Assembly: GCF_947494055.1 (NCBI RefSeq)
Contig: NZ_CANLTR010000003.1
Location: 186,001-250,000, forward strand
Source: an uncultured Jannaschia sp.
GTDB taxonomy: Bacteria > Pseudomonadota > Alphaproteobacteria > Rhodobacterales > Rhodobacteraceae
Length of the DNA stretch: 64,000 nucleotides
Reading direction: 5' to 3'
Below, in pieces: positions 42,455-51,329 of the stretch. The notes beneath the pieces are model-generated. The model saw nothing but the letters and a program-made list of their open reading frames with translations, was not told the DNA's origin and did not search any database. The position numbers and the translations under genes are program-made. Numbering within the stretch: position 1 is the stretch's first letter; every line of letters starts with the position of its first letter.

Positions 42455-43386
42455 GCCAGCACGGCCTCGAGACGCGGCCATCCTTCGGCCGGTGGCAGGC
42501 CGAGGCGAAGCCAGATGTCGGAATAGGGAAAGGTCCGGGACCAGATGCGGTGGTGCGCCAATCGGCTCTGAAACGCCGACGCATCGGGGAGGGCGTAGAG
42601 CCGGAAAAGCGTCGTGCCGCCGAGGCAGGTGCCATGCGGCGCCATCAGCGCGTCGAGTCGTGCCGCATCGCGTGCCAGCCGCGCGCGGGTCCGATCGGCC
42701 CAATCCGCGTCGCCGAGGGCCGCCGTCCCGATGGCCAGCGCCGGCCCCGCGACAGGCCACGGCCCGAGCGCGTCGGCAAGTCGTGCGATCGTTTCGGGCC
42801 GGGCGATGGCGAAGCCGAGGCGCAGCCCGGCCAGTCCCCAGAACTTCCCGAAGCTCTTGAGCACGACCGTCCCCGGACGCTCTGCCAGCCGGATGAGGGA
42901 GGCGTCCGGGGTCACGTCGCAGAAGCTCTCGTCGATGATCGCAAGCGGGGCGTCCGCATCGGTCTCCGAATGCAGGCGGCCGTCGGGATTGTTGGGATGG
43001 ACGATCACGATCGCCTCGCCCCCCGCCGCCGTCACCGTCCAGCCCGCCATCCGGAAGGCCGCTTCGTGCTCGTTGTAGGTCGGTCCGGGAATGGCGACGC
43101 GGCCGCGCGGCGCGAGATACGGCAGCCGGGGAATGAGGGCGGAAACGCCCGGCGCGGCGAGGATCTCCGCCCCGTCCGGCACGGACCAGGCCTGTCGTGC
43201 GGCGGCGCGCAGGGCGGCTTGCGCGTTCCGGTCGGGCAGCGTCGCCCAGGCGCGGGCGGACAGGTGCGGGATCGGGTAGGGTTCGGGATTGATGCCCGTG
43301 GACAGGTCGAGCCAGGCCTCGGCGCCTCCCCCGAACCGGGCGCGCGCGGCGTCTAGACCGCCGCCGTGGTCGAGGTCCGGACTCAC
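42451..43386 (-). CDS. cobC: Threonine-phosphate decarboxylase-type aminotransferase (CobC)
   Basis: A 311-residue PLP fold-type I enzyme. The PLP lysine is in V-L-K-S-F-G-K-F-W-G-L-A-G-L-R-L, and H-P-N-N-P-D-G and D-E-S-F-C-D are class motifs. It decarboxylates L-threonine O-phosphate to (R)-1-amino-2-propanol phosphate for CbiB. The GTG start at 43386 overlaps the DUF1636 stop as GTGA, and its own TGA overlaps the cbiB start, so three genes are translationally chained. Confidence 0.9.
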   Translation of the reverse strand: MSPDLDHGGGLDAARARFGGGAEAWLDLSTGINPEPYPIPHLSARAWATLPDRNAQAALRAAARQAWSVPDGAEILAAPGVSALIPRLPYLAPRGRVAIPGPTYNEHEAAFRMAGWTVTAAGGEAIVIVHPNNPDGRLHSETDADAPLAIIDESFCDVTPDASLIRLAERPGTVVLKSFGKFWGLAGLRLGFAIARPETIARLADALGPWPVAGPALAIGTAALGDADWADRTRARLARDAARLDALMAPHGTCLGGTTLFRLYALPDASAFQSRLAHHRIWSRTFPYSDIWLRLGLPPAEGWPRLEAVLA

Positions 43387-43748
43387 TCGGGGAGGGGCGG
43401 GTGCCGCGTGACGAAGTGCCCCTTGATCGCCGCCGGCCAGTCCCGGTACGGCACGACCCCGGTCGCGCTCGCGGCGTGCCGCGCAGCGTAGTCGATCAGG
43501 CCCGCCGCGACATCCTCGGACGGTTCGAACCCGCCCAGCGTGTACGCCATCTTTCCCGGCGATTGCAGCGTCACGTTGCAGGCACGAGAGCAGCCCATCA
43601 GGCAGGAATGCCGCCGCGTCCGGACTTCCGCCGCGTCCGACGACAGGGCTTCGACCAGCTCGGCCAGGGCCTCTCCGTCGGTGCGGCCGGACGCGCTCGT
43701 CCAGTCGTCGCGTTTGCAGGTATCGCAGATGGTAATCGTCGTGGTCAT
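43383..43748 (-). CDS. DUF1636 cysteine-rich metal-binding protein
   Basis: A 121-residue protein with a ferredoxin/thioredoxin-like cysteine pattern: I-C-D-T-C-K-R near the N-terminus and S-C-L-M-G-C-S-R-A-C in the middle. This layout suggests a 2Fe-2S or other metal site. Members of DUF1636 often sit with cobalamin genes in Rhodobacteraceae, as here at the head of DUF1636-cobC-cbiB. A role as electron donor or metal carrier for B12 synthesis is an inference. The start is the ATG at 43748. Confidence 0.8.
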   Translation of the reverse strand: MTTTITICDTCKRDDWTSASGRTDGEALAELVEALSSDAAEVRTRRHSCLMGCSRACNVTLQSPGKMAYTLGGFEPSEDVAAGLIDYAARHAASATGVVPYRDWPAAIKGHFVTRHPPLPE

Positions 43749-43923
43749 CCCGCCCCCTGGATCGTCCGGCGGAGATAGACCGCGCGTTCCGGACATTGCA
43801 ATGAGCAGGATTCCGCCGAGGCCGCGGCGGATCCGGTTTGTTAACCCCTGTCCTCCGCCACCGCCCGACACTGCGCCGATTGCAAGGCGTTCGCGTAACG
43901 GTAACGGGTTGGGAGTGGGTGAG

Positions 43924-44406
43924 ATGACGCAACGGGTACACCGGGCCCTCGTGGTCGGGTCGAGCTACGGCGATGACGACAGGCGGCAGCAGGCGATCGA
44001 CACTCTGTCCCGGGAAGGGGTAGAGATGCACTTCGCCGCGAGTCAGCACGAGGCCGGGGTCTGGCTTTGCGAGAACAACCCGTCGGTCGTCCTGATCGAC
44101 CTGACGCTGGAGGATGGAAGTCCGCTGGCGGTCGCGAATTTCTGCAGCTATCGCCGCCCGGACGCGCGGGTCGTCCTGCGCGGGTGCGGGCGTCTCTTCA
44201 CCGACGGCTCGATCTTCGCCCTGATCGACAACGTCCATGCGCTGGTCGCCGACCACACGACGGAAGACGACCTCTCCGCGCTACTCTCCTTTCATGCCTC
44301 CGCGCCACGCGACGGGGTGGCGCAAAAGGACGGGGCGGTTTTCGAGCCGCACTTATCCGCGCGTCCCGCCGGGCTAGCCCCGCCCGTGGGGCGCGTTCCA
44401 GTCTAG
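43924..44406 (+). CDS. Atypical response-regulator receiver protein
   Basis: A 160-residue single-domain protein with a CheY-like outline: R-A-L-V-V-G-S-S-Y-G-D-D-D at strand 1, the possible phosphoacceptor D59 in V-V-L-I-D-L-T-L-E-D-G and V-V-L-R-G-C-G at strand 4, then a C-terminal extension. The conserved strand-5 Lys is not visible. No kinase or output domain is nearby, so its partner is unknown. The last 33 nt overlap the 3' end of the convergent GST gene. Confidence 0.6.
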   Translation: MTQRVHRALVVGSSYGDDDRRQQAIDTLSREGVEMHFAASQHEAGVWLCENNPSVVLIDLTLEDGSPLAVANFCSYRRPDARVVLRGCGRLFTDGSIFALIDNVHALVADHTTEDDLSALLSFHASAPRDGVAQKDGAVFEPHLSARPAGLAPPVGRVPV

Positions 44407-45348
44407 GTCCGGCCCGATGGGCACGATCCGATGCGGGTTAATCGTGTCGTGGCTGTAATGGTAGTGCTGCCGGATGTGCTCCATGTCCACCGTCCCGGCC
44501 ACGCCCGGCACTTGGTAGAGTTCGCGGGCCCAGCCCCATAGGTTCGGGTAATCGACGATCCGCCGGCGGTTGCACTTGAAGTGGCCGTGATAGACCTGAT
44601 CGAAGCGGACGATCGTGGTGAAGAGGCGCCAATCCGCCTCGGTCAGCCGGTCACCGGTCAGGTAACGGTTCCCGGACAGAATGCCTTCCAGCCAGTCGAG
44701 CGCCTCGAACAGGGCATGCACGGGCGCCTCGTAGGCGTCCTGCGTCGTGGCGAAGCCGGCCTTGTAGACCCCGTTGTTCACGTCGTCGTAGACGCGGTCG
44801 TTGATACGGTCGATCTCCTCGCGCAGGTCCTCGGGGTAGTAATCCGCGTCGTTGCCCGTCAGCCCGTCGAAGGCCGAATTGAACATCCGGATGATCTCCG
44901 CGCTCTCGTTGGAGACGATCGCGTCGGATTTCGTGTCCCAGAGCACGGGGACGGTCACCCGCCCGGAGATGTCGGGCTTCGCCTTCGTGTAGATGTCGCG
45001 CAGGAAGGGCAGGCCGAACAGCCGATCCCCGGTCGCCCCCTTCATGTCGTCGCGGAAGGTCCAGCCCTCCGACAGCATGTGCGCATGGACGACGGAGACG
45101 GGGATCAGGTCCTCGAGCCCCTTCAACGCGCGCAGGATGAGCGTCCGGTGCGCCCAGGGACAGGCCAGCGAGACATAGAGATGGTAGCGTCCGCCCTCGG
45201 CCGCGAAGCCGCCTTCGCCGCCCGGCCCGGGCGCGCCGTCGGGCGTGATCCAGTTGCGGAACTCGGTCTCGGAACGGACGAACGCGCCGCCCGTCTCCTC
45301 GGTGTCGTACCAGACGTCCTGCCATTTTCCGTCGACCAGCTTGCCCAT
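44374..45348 (-). CDS. yqjG: Glutathionyl-hydroquinone reductase (xi-class GST)
   Basis: A 324-residue ECM4/YqjG-type glutathione transferase. The N-terminal thioredoxin fold carries the catalytic cysteine in S-L-A-C-P-W-A-H-R-T; the C-terminal helical domain has F-A-T-T-Q-x-A-Y-E and L-T-E-A-D-W-R-L-F-T-T. It reduces glutathionyl-hydroquinones in the cytosol. AAGGAGG lies 6 nt before the ATG at 45348, which sets the start. No operon partner is seen. Confidence 0.93.
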   Translation of the reverse strand: MGKLVDGKWQDVWYDTEETGGAFVRSETEFRNWITPDGAPGPGGEGGFAAEGGRYHLYVSLACPWAHRTLILRALKGLEDLIPVSVVHAHMLSEGWTFRDDMKGATGDRLFGLPFLRDIYTKAKPDISGRVTVPVLWDTKSDAIVSNESAEIIRMFNSAFDGLTGNDADYYPEDLREEIDRINDRVYDDVNNGVYKAGFATTQDAYEAPVHALFEALDWLEGILSGNRYLTGDRLTEADWRLFTTIVRFDQVYHGHFKCNRRRIVDYPNLWGWARELYQVPGVAGTVDMEHIRQHYHYSHDTINPHRIVPIGPDLDWNAPHGRG

Positions 45349-45411
45349 CGTTCCCTCCTTCAACGCGTCACACACACCTAGCGGCTGGCCGCGCCATGAG
45401 AAGTGATGGCC

Positions 45412-45430
45412 CCGCGCAGGCCCTGCGCGG
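45412..45430 (-). terminator. Hairpin downstream of greA
   Basis: CCGCGCAG (45412-45419) and CTGCGCGG (45423-45430) form an 8-bp stem with a 3-nt loop, 20 nt after the greA stop on minus. No clear T-run. Confidence 0.4.
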
Positions 45431-45450
45431 TTGCGAACAGGGGCGCGGGC

Positions 45451-45921
45451 CTACTTGTAGGCGACGGTGGCGACCTCGTAATCCTTGGTGCCGCCCGGCG
45501 TGCGGACCTCGACGCTGTCGCCCTCCTCCTTGCCGATCAGCGCGCGGGCCAGCGGCGAGCGGATGTTGAGGAGCCCGTTCTCGATATCGGCCTCCTGCTC
45601 GCCCACGATCTGGTAGGTCTTCTCCTCCTCCGTGTCCTCGTCGACGAGGGTGACGGTGGCGCCGAACTTGATCGGGCCGCTGAGCTTGGCCGGGTCGATG
45701 ACCTCGGCGCGGGAAATCAGGCCCTCGAGTTCCTTGATGCGCCCCTCCACGAAGGATTGCTTCTCGCGGGCGGAATGGTACTCGGCGTTCTCCGACAGGT
45801 CGCCATGCTCGCGCGCCTCGGAGATGGCGCGGATGATGGCCGGCCGCTCCTCGGACTTCAGCTTCTTCAGTTCGGATTGCAGCGCGGTCATGCCGCGCGG
45901 CGTCATCGGTACTTTGTCCAC
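45451..45921 (-). CDS. greA: Transcript-cleavage factor GreA
   Basis: A 156-residue GreA with the N-terminal coiled coil ([14 protein letters not shown]) bearing the tip acidic residues in G-D-L-S-E-N-A-E-Y, and the C-terminal FKBP-like domain. It rescues backtracked RNA polymerase by RNA cleavage. The GTG start at 45921 gives the standard N-terminus ([10 protein letters not shown]) and follows GGGGGAGAA. It lies 85 nt beyond the small lipoprotein gene on the same strand. Confidence 0.94.
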   Translation of the reverse strand: MDKVPMTPRGMTALQSELKKLKSEERPAIIRAISEAREHGDLSENAEYHSAREKQSFVEGRIKELEGLISRAEVIDPAKLSGPIKFGATVTLVDEDTEEEKTYQIVGEQEADIENGLLNIRSPLARALIGKEEGDSVEVRTPGGTKDYEVATVAYK

Positions 45922-46006
45922 GGACTTCTCCCCCAGGGGCCCGATGGCCCCCGTTCCTTGCGTTGTTCCGACTGTATCAGCGGCAAGCACAGGCGCAACA
46001 CGCGCG

Positions 46007-46162
46007 TCAGAAGGTCCGGGCGATCCCCGCGCTGGCCGAGCCGGAGACGGTGATGGCCGGCTCGACGGTACGCGCCTCGGGTTCGACCTGCGACGGCGGG
46101 ACGGGGCGTCCGTCGATCCCGCAGCCGGCAAGAAGGAGGACGAGCGGCAGCAGGCGCATCAT
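46007..46162 (-). CDS. Small lipoprotein (LptM-like)
   Basis: A 51-residue lipoprotein precursor: [14 protein letters not shown] with lipobox L-L-A-G-C, then G-I-D-G-R-P-V-P-P. The short form and G-C-G-x-x-G-R-P-x-x-P pattern resemble LptM (YifL). Its ATG overlaps the argH stop by 4 nt (ATGA). In related genomes as I recall, such a gene often links argH to lysA, but no lysA is present here. LptM assists LptD assembly in E. coli; the role here is inferred. Confidence 0.7.
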   Translation of the reverse strand: MMRLLPLVLLLAGCGIDGRPVPPSQVEPEARTVEPAITVSGSASAGIARTF

Positions 46163-47559
46163 GCGAGGCGCTCTTTCCAGCGAGCGACCTGCGCGCGGAC
46201 GTTCGCGGGCGCGGTGCCGCCGTAGGAGGTGCGCGACGCGACCGAGTTGCGGACGCCCAGCACGTCGAACACGCCCTCGGTGATCCGCGGCTCGACCGCG
46301 TGCATCTGCTCGATGCTGAGCTCCGGCAGGTCGATTCCCGCCTCCTCGGCCAGCTTCACCAGTGCGCCGGTGACGTGGTGCGCCTCCCGGAACGGCAGGT
46401 CGAGCTCGCGGACGAGCCAGTCGGCGAGGTCGGTCGCCGTCGAGAAGCCGGAGGCCGCCGCCGCCTCCAGCGCTTCGCGGTTGGCGTTCATGTCGCCCAC
46501 CATCCCCGTCATCGCGGCGAGCGCGAGCATCAGGCTGTCGGCAGCGTCGAAGACCTGTTCCTTGTCCTCCTGCATGTCCTTCGAATAGGTCAGCGGCAGC
46601 CCCTTCATCACCATCAGGAGCGCGGCCTGCGCGCCGAAGATCCGTCCGATCTTGGCGCGCAGGAGCTCGGCCGCGTCCGGGTTCTTCTTCTGCGGCATGA
46701 TCGAGGATCCGGTGGTCCAGCGGTCCGACAGGCGCACGAAGCGGAACTGCGCGGAGGACCAGATCACCAGCTCCTCCGCGAGCCGGCTCAGATGCATCGC
46801 GCAGATCGTGGCGGCGGACAGGAACTCGAGGGCGAAGTCCCGGTCGGATACCCCGTCGAGCGAATTGGCGCAGGGCCGGTCGAAGCCGAGCGCGTCCGCC
46901 GTCATCTCCCGGTCGATGGGGAAGGACGTGCCGGCCAGCGCCGCGGTGCCGAGCGGGCACTCGTTCATCCGGCGGCGGGCATCCTCGAAGCGTCCGAGGT
47001 CGCGACCGAACATCTCCGCGTAGGCCAGCATATGGTGGCCCCAGGTGACCGGCTGCGCGGTTTGCAGATGGGTGAAGCCCGGCATGACCCAGTCCGCGCC
47101 CTGCTCGGCCTGCGCGACCAGCGCGCCGATCAGGCGCGGCAGGGCGTCGATGGCGGCATCGGCCTGATCGCGGACCCACATCCGGAAATCGAGCGCGACC
47201 TGGTCGTTGCGCGACCGCGCGGTATGGAGTCGTCCGGCGGCCGGGCCGACGAGTTCGGTCAGGCGGGCCTCCACGTTCATGTGGATGTCCTCGAGCGCGG
47301 TGGAATACTCGAACCGGCCCTCCTCGATCTCCCTGAGCACGTCGAGAAGCCCCGCCCGGATCGCCTCGGTATCGGCCTCGGAGACGATGCCCTGCGCGGC
47401 GAGCATCGCGGCGTGGGCGCGGCTGCCCTCGATGTCCTGACGGGCCATGCGCCGGTCGAAGCCGATCGAGGCGTTGATCGCCTCCATGATCGCGTCGGGC
47501 CCTTCCGCGAACCGGCCGCCCCACATCTTGTTCGACTTCTTCTCCGATGGCTCGGACAT
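46159..47559 (-). CDS. argH: Argininosuccinate lyase
   Basis: A 466-residue lyase of the fumarase/aspartase superfamily. The signature [11 protein letters not shown] contains the catalytic serine, and T-A-R-S-R-N-D-Q and [10 protein letters not shown] are other active-site segments. It makes arginine and fumarate from argininosuccinate. The ATG at 47559 follows GAGAGGCG. A small lipoprotein gene overlaps its end. argF and argD are elsewhere in the window (58343-60531). Confidence 0.96.
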   Translation of the reverse strand: MSEPSEKKSNKMWGGRFAEGPDAIMEAINASIGFDRRMARQDIEGSRAHAAMLAAQGIVSEADTEAIRAGLLDVLREIEEGRFEYSTALEDIHMNVEARLTELVGPAAGRLHTARSRNDQVALDFRMWVRDQADAAIDALPRLIGALVAQAEQGADWVMPGFTHLQTAQPVTWGHHMLAYAEMFGRDLGRFEDARRRMNECPLGTAALAGTSFPIDREMTADALGFDRPCANSLDGVSDRDFALEFLSAATICAMHLSRLAEELVIWSSAQFRFVRLSDRWTTGSSIMPQKKNPDAAELLRAKIGRIFGAQAALLMVMKGLPLTYSKDMQEDKEQVFDAADSLMLALAAMTGMVGDMNANREALEAAAASGFSTATDLADWLVRELDLPFREAHHVTGALVKLAEEAGIDLPELSIEQMHAVEPRITEGVFDVLGVRNSVASRTSYGGTAPANVRAQVARWKERLA

Positions 47560-47971
47560 GGAACGCCTCTCGCTGTGATCTGCCCCCGCGCTATATGGCC
47601 TGCCTCGGTGCATCGCCACCCCCGGCGCCCGCGGCGCGCCTGTCGCGCGGGCGGTCGTGTCCCGACCGGCTTGCGAGTGGCCCGGATCCGGCCCGGGGCC
47701 GGCATCGAAATGGGATCGGCGACGTGGATCGGGGCCGCGACGTCCTGTCGGCGCGCAAGATGCTCGCGTCGATGGAGGCCGACAGCGCGCCGGGCATGGG
47801 TGCGGCGTCCTGCGGGGACAGGCTCGCCATTGTCACCTCAAGCGGTCCGAGGTCATCTTTCGGCAATACGACATGATCGAGTCAAACTCGTGACATTCGC
47901 CGGACGCTGGCTAACCCATCGGTAACGTCTCCCCGGCGATGTCCTGCCTCCAAGGAACCGGAGCAGGATCG
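47560..47971. other. Intergenic region without a recognisable gene
   Basis: Four hundred bases separate argH from the divergent 5TM gene. Short ORFs are present but none has a credible product or ribosome binding site. A TATAGC -10-like element for argH is at 47595-47590 on minus, with a poor -35. The direct repeat GGATCGG near 47714 and 47729 is too short to interpret. I see no RNA gene. Confidence 0.5.
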
Positions 47972-49147
47972 ATGATGAGCTTTGACCTCTTGATGGATTT
48001 CGTCGGGTCCCTCGCGGTCCTCGGCATGCTCGTGCTGGCCTACGGGACGCTGCGCCACCGGTTACCGGAGCACGGGGCCGTGGGCGTCGTGAAGGGGGCG
48101 CTCTTCGGTCTCGTCTCGGTCCTGCAGATGTACTACGCCTTCAGCCCCGCCGAGGGCATCATCATCGACCTGCGTTGCGTTCCCGTCGTGCTGGCCGGCG
48201 CGTTCCTCGGCCTGCGCGCCTGTCTCGTCTGCGTCTTCATCGCCGCCGCCACGCGGCTGCAGCTGGGCGGGATCGGCGCGATGACCGGCGTTGCCGGCAT
48301 CCTGCTGGCCGGTGCGGCGGGCCTGCTGTGGCGCGGGCTCATCGGACATCGCCGGGGAATCACGGCGATGCTCTGGCTCGCCGCCATCGCGAGCTGCCAT
48401 CTGTGTGCGATCGTGCTGCTGCCCTACGACAACGCGATCTGGTTCCTGCGGGAAGCCGCCCTCGTCCTCGTCGCGGCCTACTTCCTCGCCATTCCGCCGA
48501 TCGGTCTCCTGATGGAGCGCGAGCGCCTCCGCATCCGCGATGAAACGCGGCTCCGCGCCGATGCGATCGCGGGGCTGGGCGACCGGTTCATGCCGCGCCA
48601 GGCCTTCGAATGGGCGCTGACCCAGGCCGCGACCTCGGGCACGTTGCGCGGCGAGGTCGTCGTGGTCGGTCTGCACCTGCACCGTCGCAACCGGATGCTG
48701 CAGCTCTGGGGTCCGGAGGCGGAGGACATTGCGATGCGGGCCATGCGCGACCGTCTCGACGGGATCGCGCCGAAGGGCAGCTTGGCCGGTGCGGTGCGCG
48801 ACGAACTCGTCCTGCTGGCGCTGCCCGGCCTGCCGGAGCAGAGCGTCGACGCGCTGCTTGCGCGGGTCCGCCGCGAGATCACCGAGATGCCCGTGAAGGT
48901 CGCGGGCACGGCGTCCCTGCGACTTTCAATCGACGTGACGGTACGGCGCTATCCGCAACTGCCGGCCTTCGCGGAGGTCGTCGAAGACCTGGCGATACGG
49001 AAACCGCTGCTCCCCGTTCCCGCCCGTACGCCTGCCAAAGCGGCGCCTGCCGAGGATTTGCGGCATGGCCCGGGCACGCTGGCGGGGCCCGACATGCTTT
49101 TCGAGACGTTCGACCGCCTGCACGCGCTGCGCTTCGGCTCGGTCTGA
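47972..49147 (+). CDS. 5TM receptor-like protein with degenerate GGDEF domain
   Basis: A 391-residue membrane protein. Residues 1-190 have about six hydrophobic segments in the LytS-type 5TM pattern, with D-L-R-C-V-P-V-V-L-A-G-A-F-L-G at the centre. Residues about 200-340 look like a diguanylate-cyclase fold in which the GGDEF signature is replaced by A-V-R-D-E-L, so cyclase activity is unlikely. The C-terminal 50 residues are low-complexity. It may be a sensor with a non-catalytic GGDEF output. The ATG at 47972 has AGCAGGA upstream. Confidence 0.65.
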   Translation: MMSFDLLMDFVGSLAVLGMLVLAYGTLRHRLPEHGAVGVVKGALFGLVSVLQMYYAFSPAEGIIIDLRCVPVVLAGAFLGLRACLVCVFIAAATRLQLGGIGAMTGVAGILLAGAAGLLWRGLIGHRRGITAMLWLAAIASCHLCAIVLLPYDNAIWFLREAALVLVAAYFLAIPPIGLLMERERLRIRDETRLRADAIAGLGDRFMPRQAFEWALTQAATSGTLRGEVVVVGLHLHRRNRMLQLWGPEAEDIAMRAMRDRLDGIAPKGSLAGAVRDELVLLALPGLPEQSVDALLARVRREITEMPVKVAGTASLRLSIDVTVRRYPQLPAFAEVVEDLAIRKPLLPVPARTPAKAAPAEDLRHGPGTLAGPDMLFETFDRLHALRFGSV

Positions 49148-49223
49148 CCGGCGCGATGTTGCATAGGCCCGCCGGCCCCGTCATATCGGATCGCATGGTT
49201 CGGACGGACGGGACGCAGCGGGC

Positions 49224-50186
49224 ATGACGCAATATCTCGATTTCGAGAAACCCTTGTCGGAGGTCGAGGGCAAGGCCGAGGAGCTGCGCGCGATGGCGCG
49301 GTCGGATTCCAAGGTCGATGTCGAGAAGGAGGCCTCCCAGCTCGACCAGAAGGCGCGCGACATGCTCGCCAACCTCTACCGGAACCTCTCTCCCTGGCAG
49401 AAGGCGCAGGTCGCCCGCCACGCCGAACGGCCGCATTGCAAGGACTATATCGAGCGCATCTTCACCGAATGGACGCCGCTCGCCGGCGACCGGAACTTCG
49501 CCGACGACCATGCGGTGATGGGCGGGCTCGCCCGGCTCGACGGACGGTCGGTGATGGTGATCGGCCACGAGAAGGGCCACGACACCCGCACCCGGATCGA
49601 GCGGAACTTCGGCATGGCGCGTCCGGAGGGCTACCGCAAGGCGATCCGCCTGATGCAGATGGCCGACCGGTTCGGCCTGCCCGTGGTCACGCTGATCGAT
49701 ACGCCCGGCGCCTATCCCGGCAAGGGCGCGGAGGAGCGGGGCCAGTCCGAGGCCATCGCGCGGTCGACGCAGGAATGCCTCCGCCTCGGCGTGCCGCTCG
49801 TCAGCGTGGTGATCGGGGAGGGCGGCTCCGGTGGCGCCGTGGCCTTCGCGACGGCGAACAGCGTGGCGATGCTGGAGCACTCGATCTATTCGGTGATCTC
49901 GCCCGAGGGCTGCGCCTCGATCCTGTGGAAGGATGCCGAGAAGATGCGCGAGGCGGCGGAAGCGCTGCGGCTCACCGCGCAGGACCTGCTCAAGCTCGGC
50001 GTGATCGACCGGATCGTGGCCGAGCCGCTGGGCGGGGCGCATCGCGACCGCCACGCCGCCATCGCCTCCGTCGGCACGGCGCTGACCGCCATGCTCGCCG
50101 AGTTCGACGGCCAGAACGCCGAGACCCTGCGCGGACAGCGCCGCGCCAAGTATCTCGGCATGGGCTCGAAAGGCCTCGCGGCCTGA
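49224..50186 (+). CDS. accA: Acetyl-CoA carboxylase carboxyltransferase subunit alpha
   Basis: A 320-residue AccA. Motifs include Y-L-D-F-E-K-P-L at the start, [18 protein letters not shown] and G-E-G-G-S-G-G-A, the oxyanion-hole region of the carboxyltransferase crotonase fold. With AccD it transfers carboxyl from biotin to acetyl-CoA for fatty acid synthesis. It follows the 5TM gene by 76 nt and is convergent with a small gene whose stop shares its inverted repeat. Confidence 0.96.
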   Translation: MTQYLDFEKPLSEVEGKAEELRAMARSDSKVDVEKEASQLDQKARDMLANLYRNLSPWQKAQVARHAERPHCKDYIERIFTEWTPLAGDRNFADDHAVMGGLARLDGRSVMVIGHEKGHDTRTRIERNFGMARPEGYRKAIRLMQMADRFGLPVVTLIDTPGAYPGKGAEERGQSEAIARSTQECLRLGVPLVSVVIGEGGSGGAVAFATANSVAMLEHSIYSVISPEGCASILWKDAEKMREAAEALRLTAQDLLKLGVIDRIVAEPLGGAHRDRHAAIASVGTALTAMLAEFDGQNAETLRGQRRAKYLGMGSKGLAA

Positions 50187-50204
50187 CGACCGCGACGGGT
50201 CAGG
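50182..50204. terminator. Inverted repeat across accA and downstream gene stops
   Basis: CCTGAC (50182-50187) and GTCAGG (50199-50204) each contain a TGA stop of the convergent pair. The loop is 11 nt. Confidence 0.35.
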
Positions 50205-50433
50205 TGCGCCGGTACACGCCCTCGGGAAGGTTCAGCGCGGTGACGAGGTCGCGCAGCTGCCCGTTGGTCAGCGTCACCCGGATCGGCTCCCCGCTGCGGG
50301 GGTCGAGTTGCGTCAGGGTCACGCACTCCTCGAAGGCCGAGACGACGACGTCCTCGCCCGGCGGCGTGCCGGGTTCGCCCTCGTCCACCAGCGTGACCAC
50401 CGTGGCGTCGAATCCGTGTTCGATCGAGAACAT
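50200..50433 (-). CDS. Conserved hypothetical protein, 77 residues
   Basis: A small acidic protein (M-F-S-I-E-H-G-F-D-A-T-V-V-T-L-V-D-E-G-E) without membrane segments or known motif. A strong AAGGAGG lies 4 nt before the ATG at 50433. Composition is native. The predicted structure is mainly beta. It is divergent from the M48 lipoprotein gene. I do not recognise the family. Confidence 0.65.
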   Translation of the reverse strand: MFSIEHGFDATVVTLVDEGEPGTPPGEDVVVSAFEECVTLTQLDPRSGEPIRVTLTNGQLRDLVTALNLPEGVYRRT

Positions 50434-50537
50434 CCGTCCTCCTTCGCTATCCCATAACCATATCGCGACTTTGCGCTGACATCGCCAACGTCCATCCTGT
50501 AGACAGCCAGAATCTAACGTTTTCCGGGGAGAGATCC

Positions 50538-51245
50538 ATGCGCCTTCCTTTCTTCGCCGCGCTGGCGGGATGCCTTCTTTCGGCCTGCGTCGCGGTCGAG
50601 TCCTCCGCGCCGAGGGCCCCGCTGCCGGAAGGGCCGGTCCCCGACCGGGTCTCGAGCGCCACGGCGACGACGAACTTCCGCACCGCCGTGAACCGGGTGG
50701 AGCCGGCGGCGGAGTCGCTCTGCCGCCAGCGATCGCAGGGCATCAACTGCGACTACCTCATCCGCATCGATCCGAACCCCAGCGCGCCGCCGAACGCGTT
50801 CCAGTCCCTCGATCCGAACGGACGGCCGATCATCACCTTCACCCGCAGCCTGATCGCGGAAGCGCGCAACGTCGACGAGATCGCCTTCGTCGTCGGCCAC
50901 GAGAGCGCACACCACATCGAGCAGCACATCGCCCGACAGCGGCAATCGGCGGCGACCGGCGCGCTGGTCGGCGGGCTCATCGCCTCGGTCGCGGGCGCGG
51001 ACGGACGCACCGTCAACGAGATCAGCCGGCTCGGCGCCGGGGTCGGCGCGCGCCGCTTCTCCAAGGATCACGAGCTGGAGGCCGATGCGCTCGGCACGAT
51101 CATCGTCGCGCGGGCGGGCTACGATCCGGTCCGGGGCGCGCAGTTCTTCACCCGCATCCCCGATCCCGGCGACAGCTTCCTCGGAACGCATCCGCCCAAT
51201 GCCGACCGCATCGATATCGTGCGCCGGACCGCGGCCGGGCTCTGA
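50538..51245 (+). CDS. M48-family metalloprotease lipoprotein
   Basis: A 235-residue lipoprotein precursor with lipobox L-L-S-A-C17 and an M48 zinc-protease core. The zinc motif is H121-E-S-A-H125 in V-G-H-E-S-A-H-H, and the third ligand is in H-E-L-E-A-D. It should be anchored in the outer membrane facing the periplasm, like a short BepA/YfgC or LoiP relative without TPR repeats. The role is probably envelope protein quality control. The ATG at 50538 follows GGGGAGAG. Confidence 0.85.
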   Translation: MRLPFFAALAGCLLSACVAVESSAPRAPLPEGPVPDRVSSATATTNFRTAVNRVEPAAESLCRQRSQGINCDYLIRIDPNPSAPPNAFQSLDPNGRPIITFTRSLIAEARNVDEIAFVVGHESAHHIEQHIARQRQSAATGALVGGLIASVAGADGRTVNEISRLGAGVGARRFSKDHELEADALGTIIVARAGYDPVRGAQFFTRIPDPGDSFLGTHPPNADRIDIVRRTAAGL

Positions 51246-51329
51246 TCGTCCGATCAGAAATTTGTGATTTCACGGGCGGGCGTCCCGCGTCGATCCTACG
51301 TCCTCGCCGATGACGGAAGGAGGGCCGCC

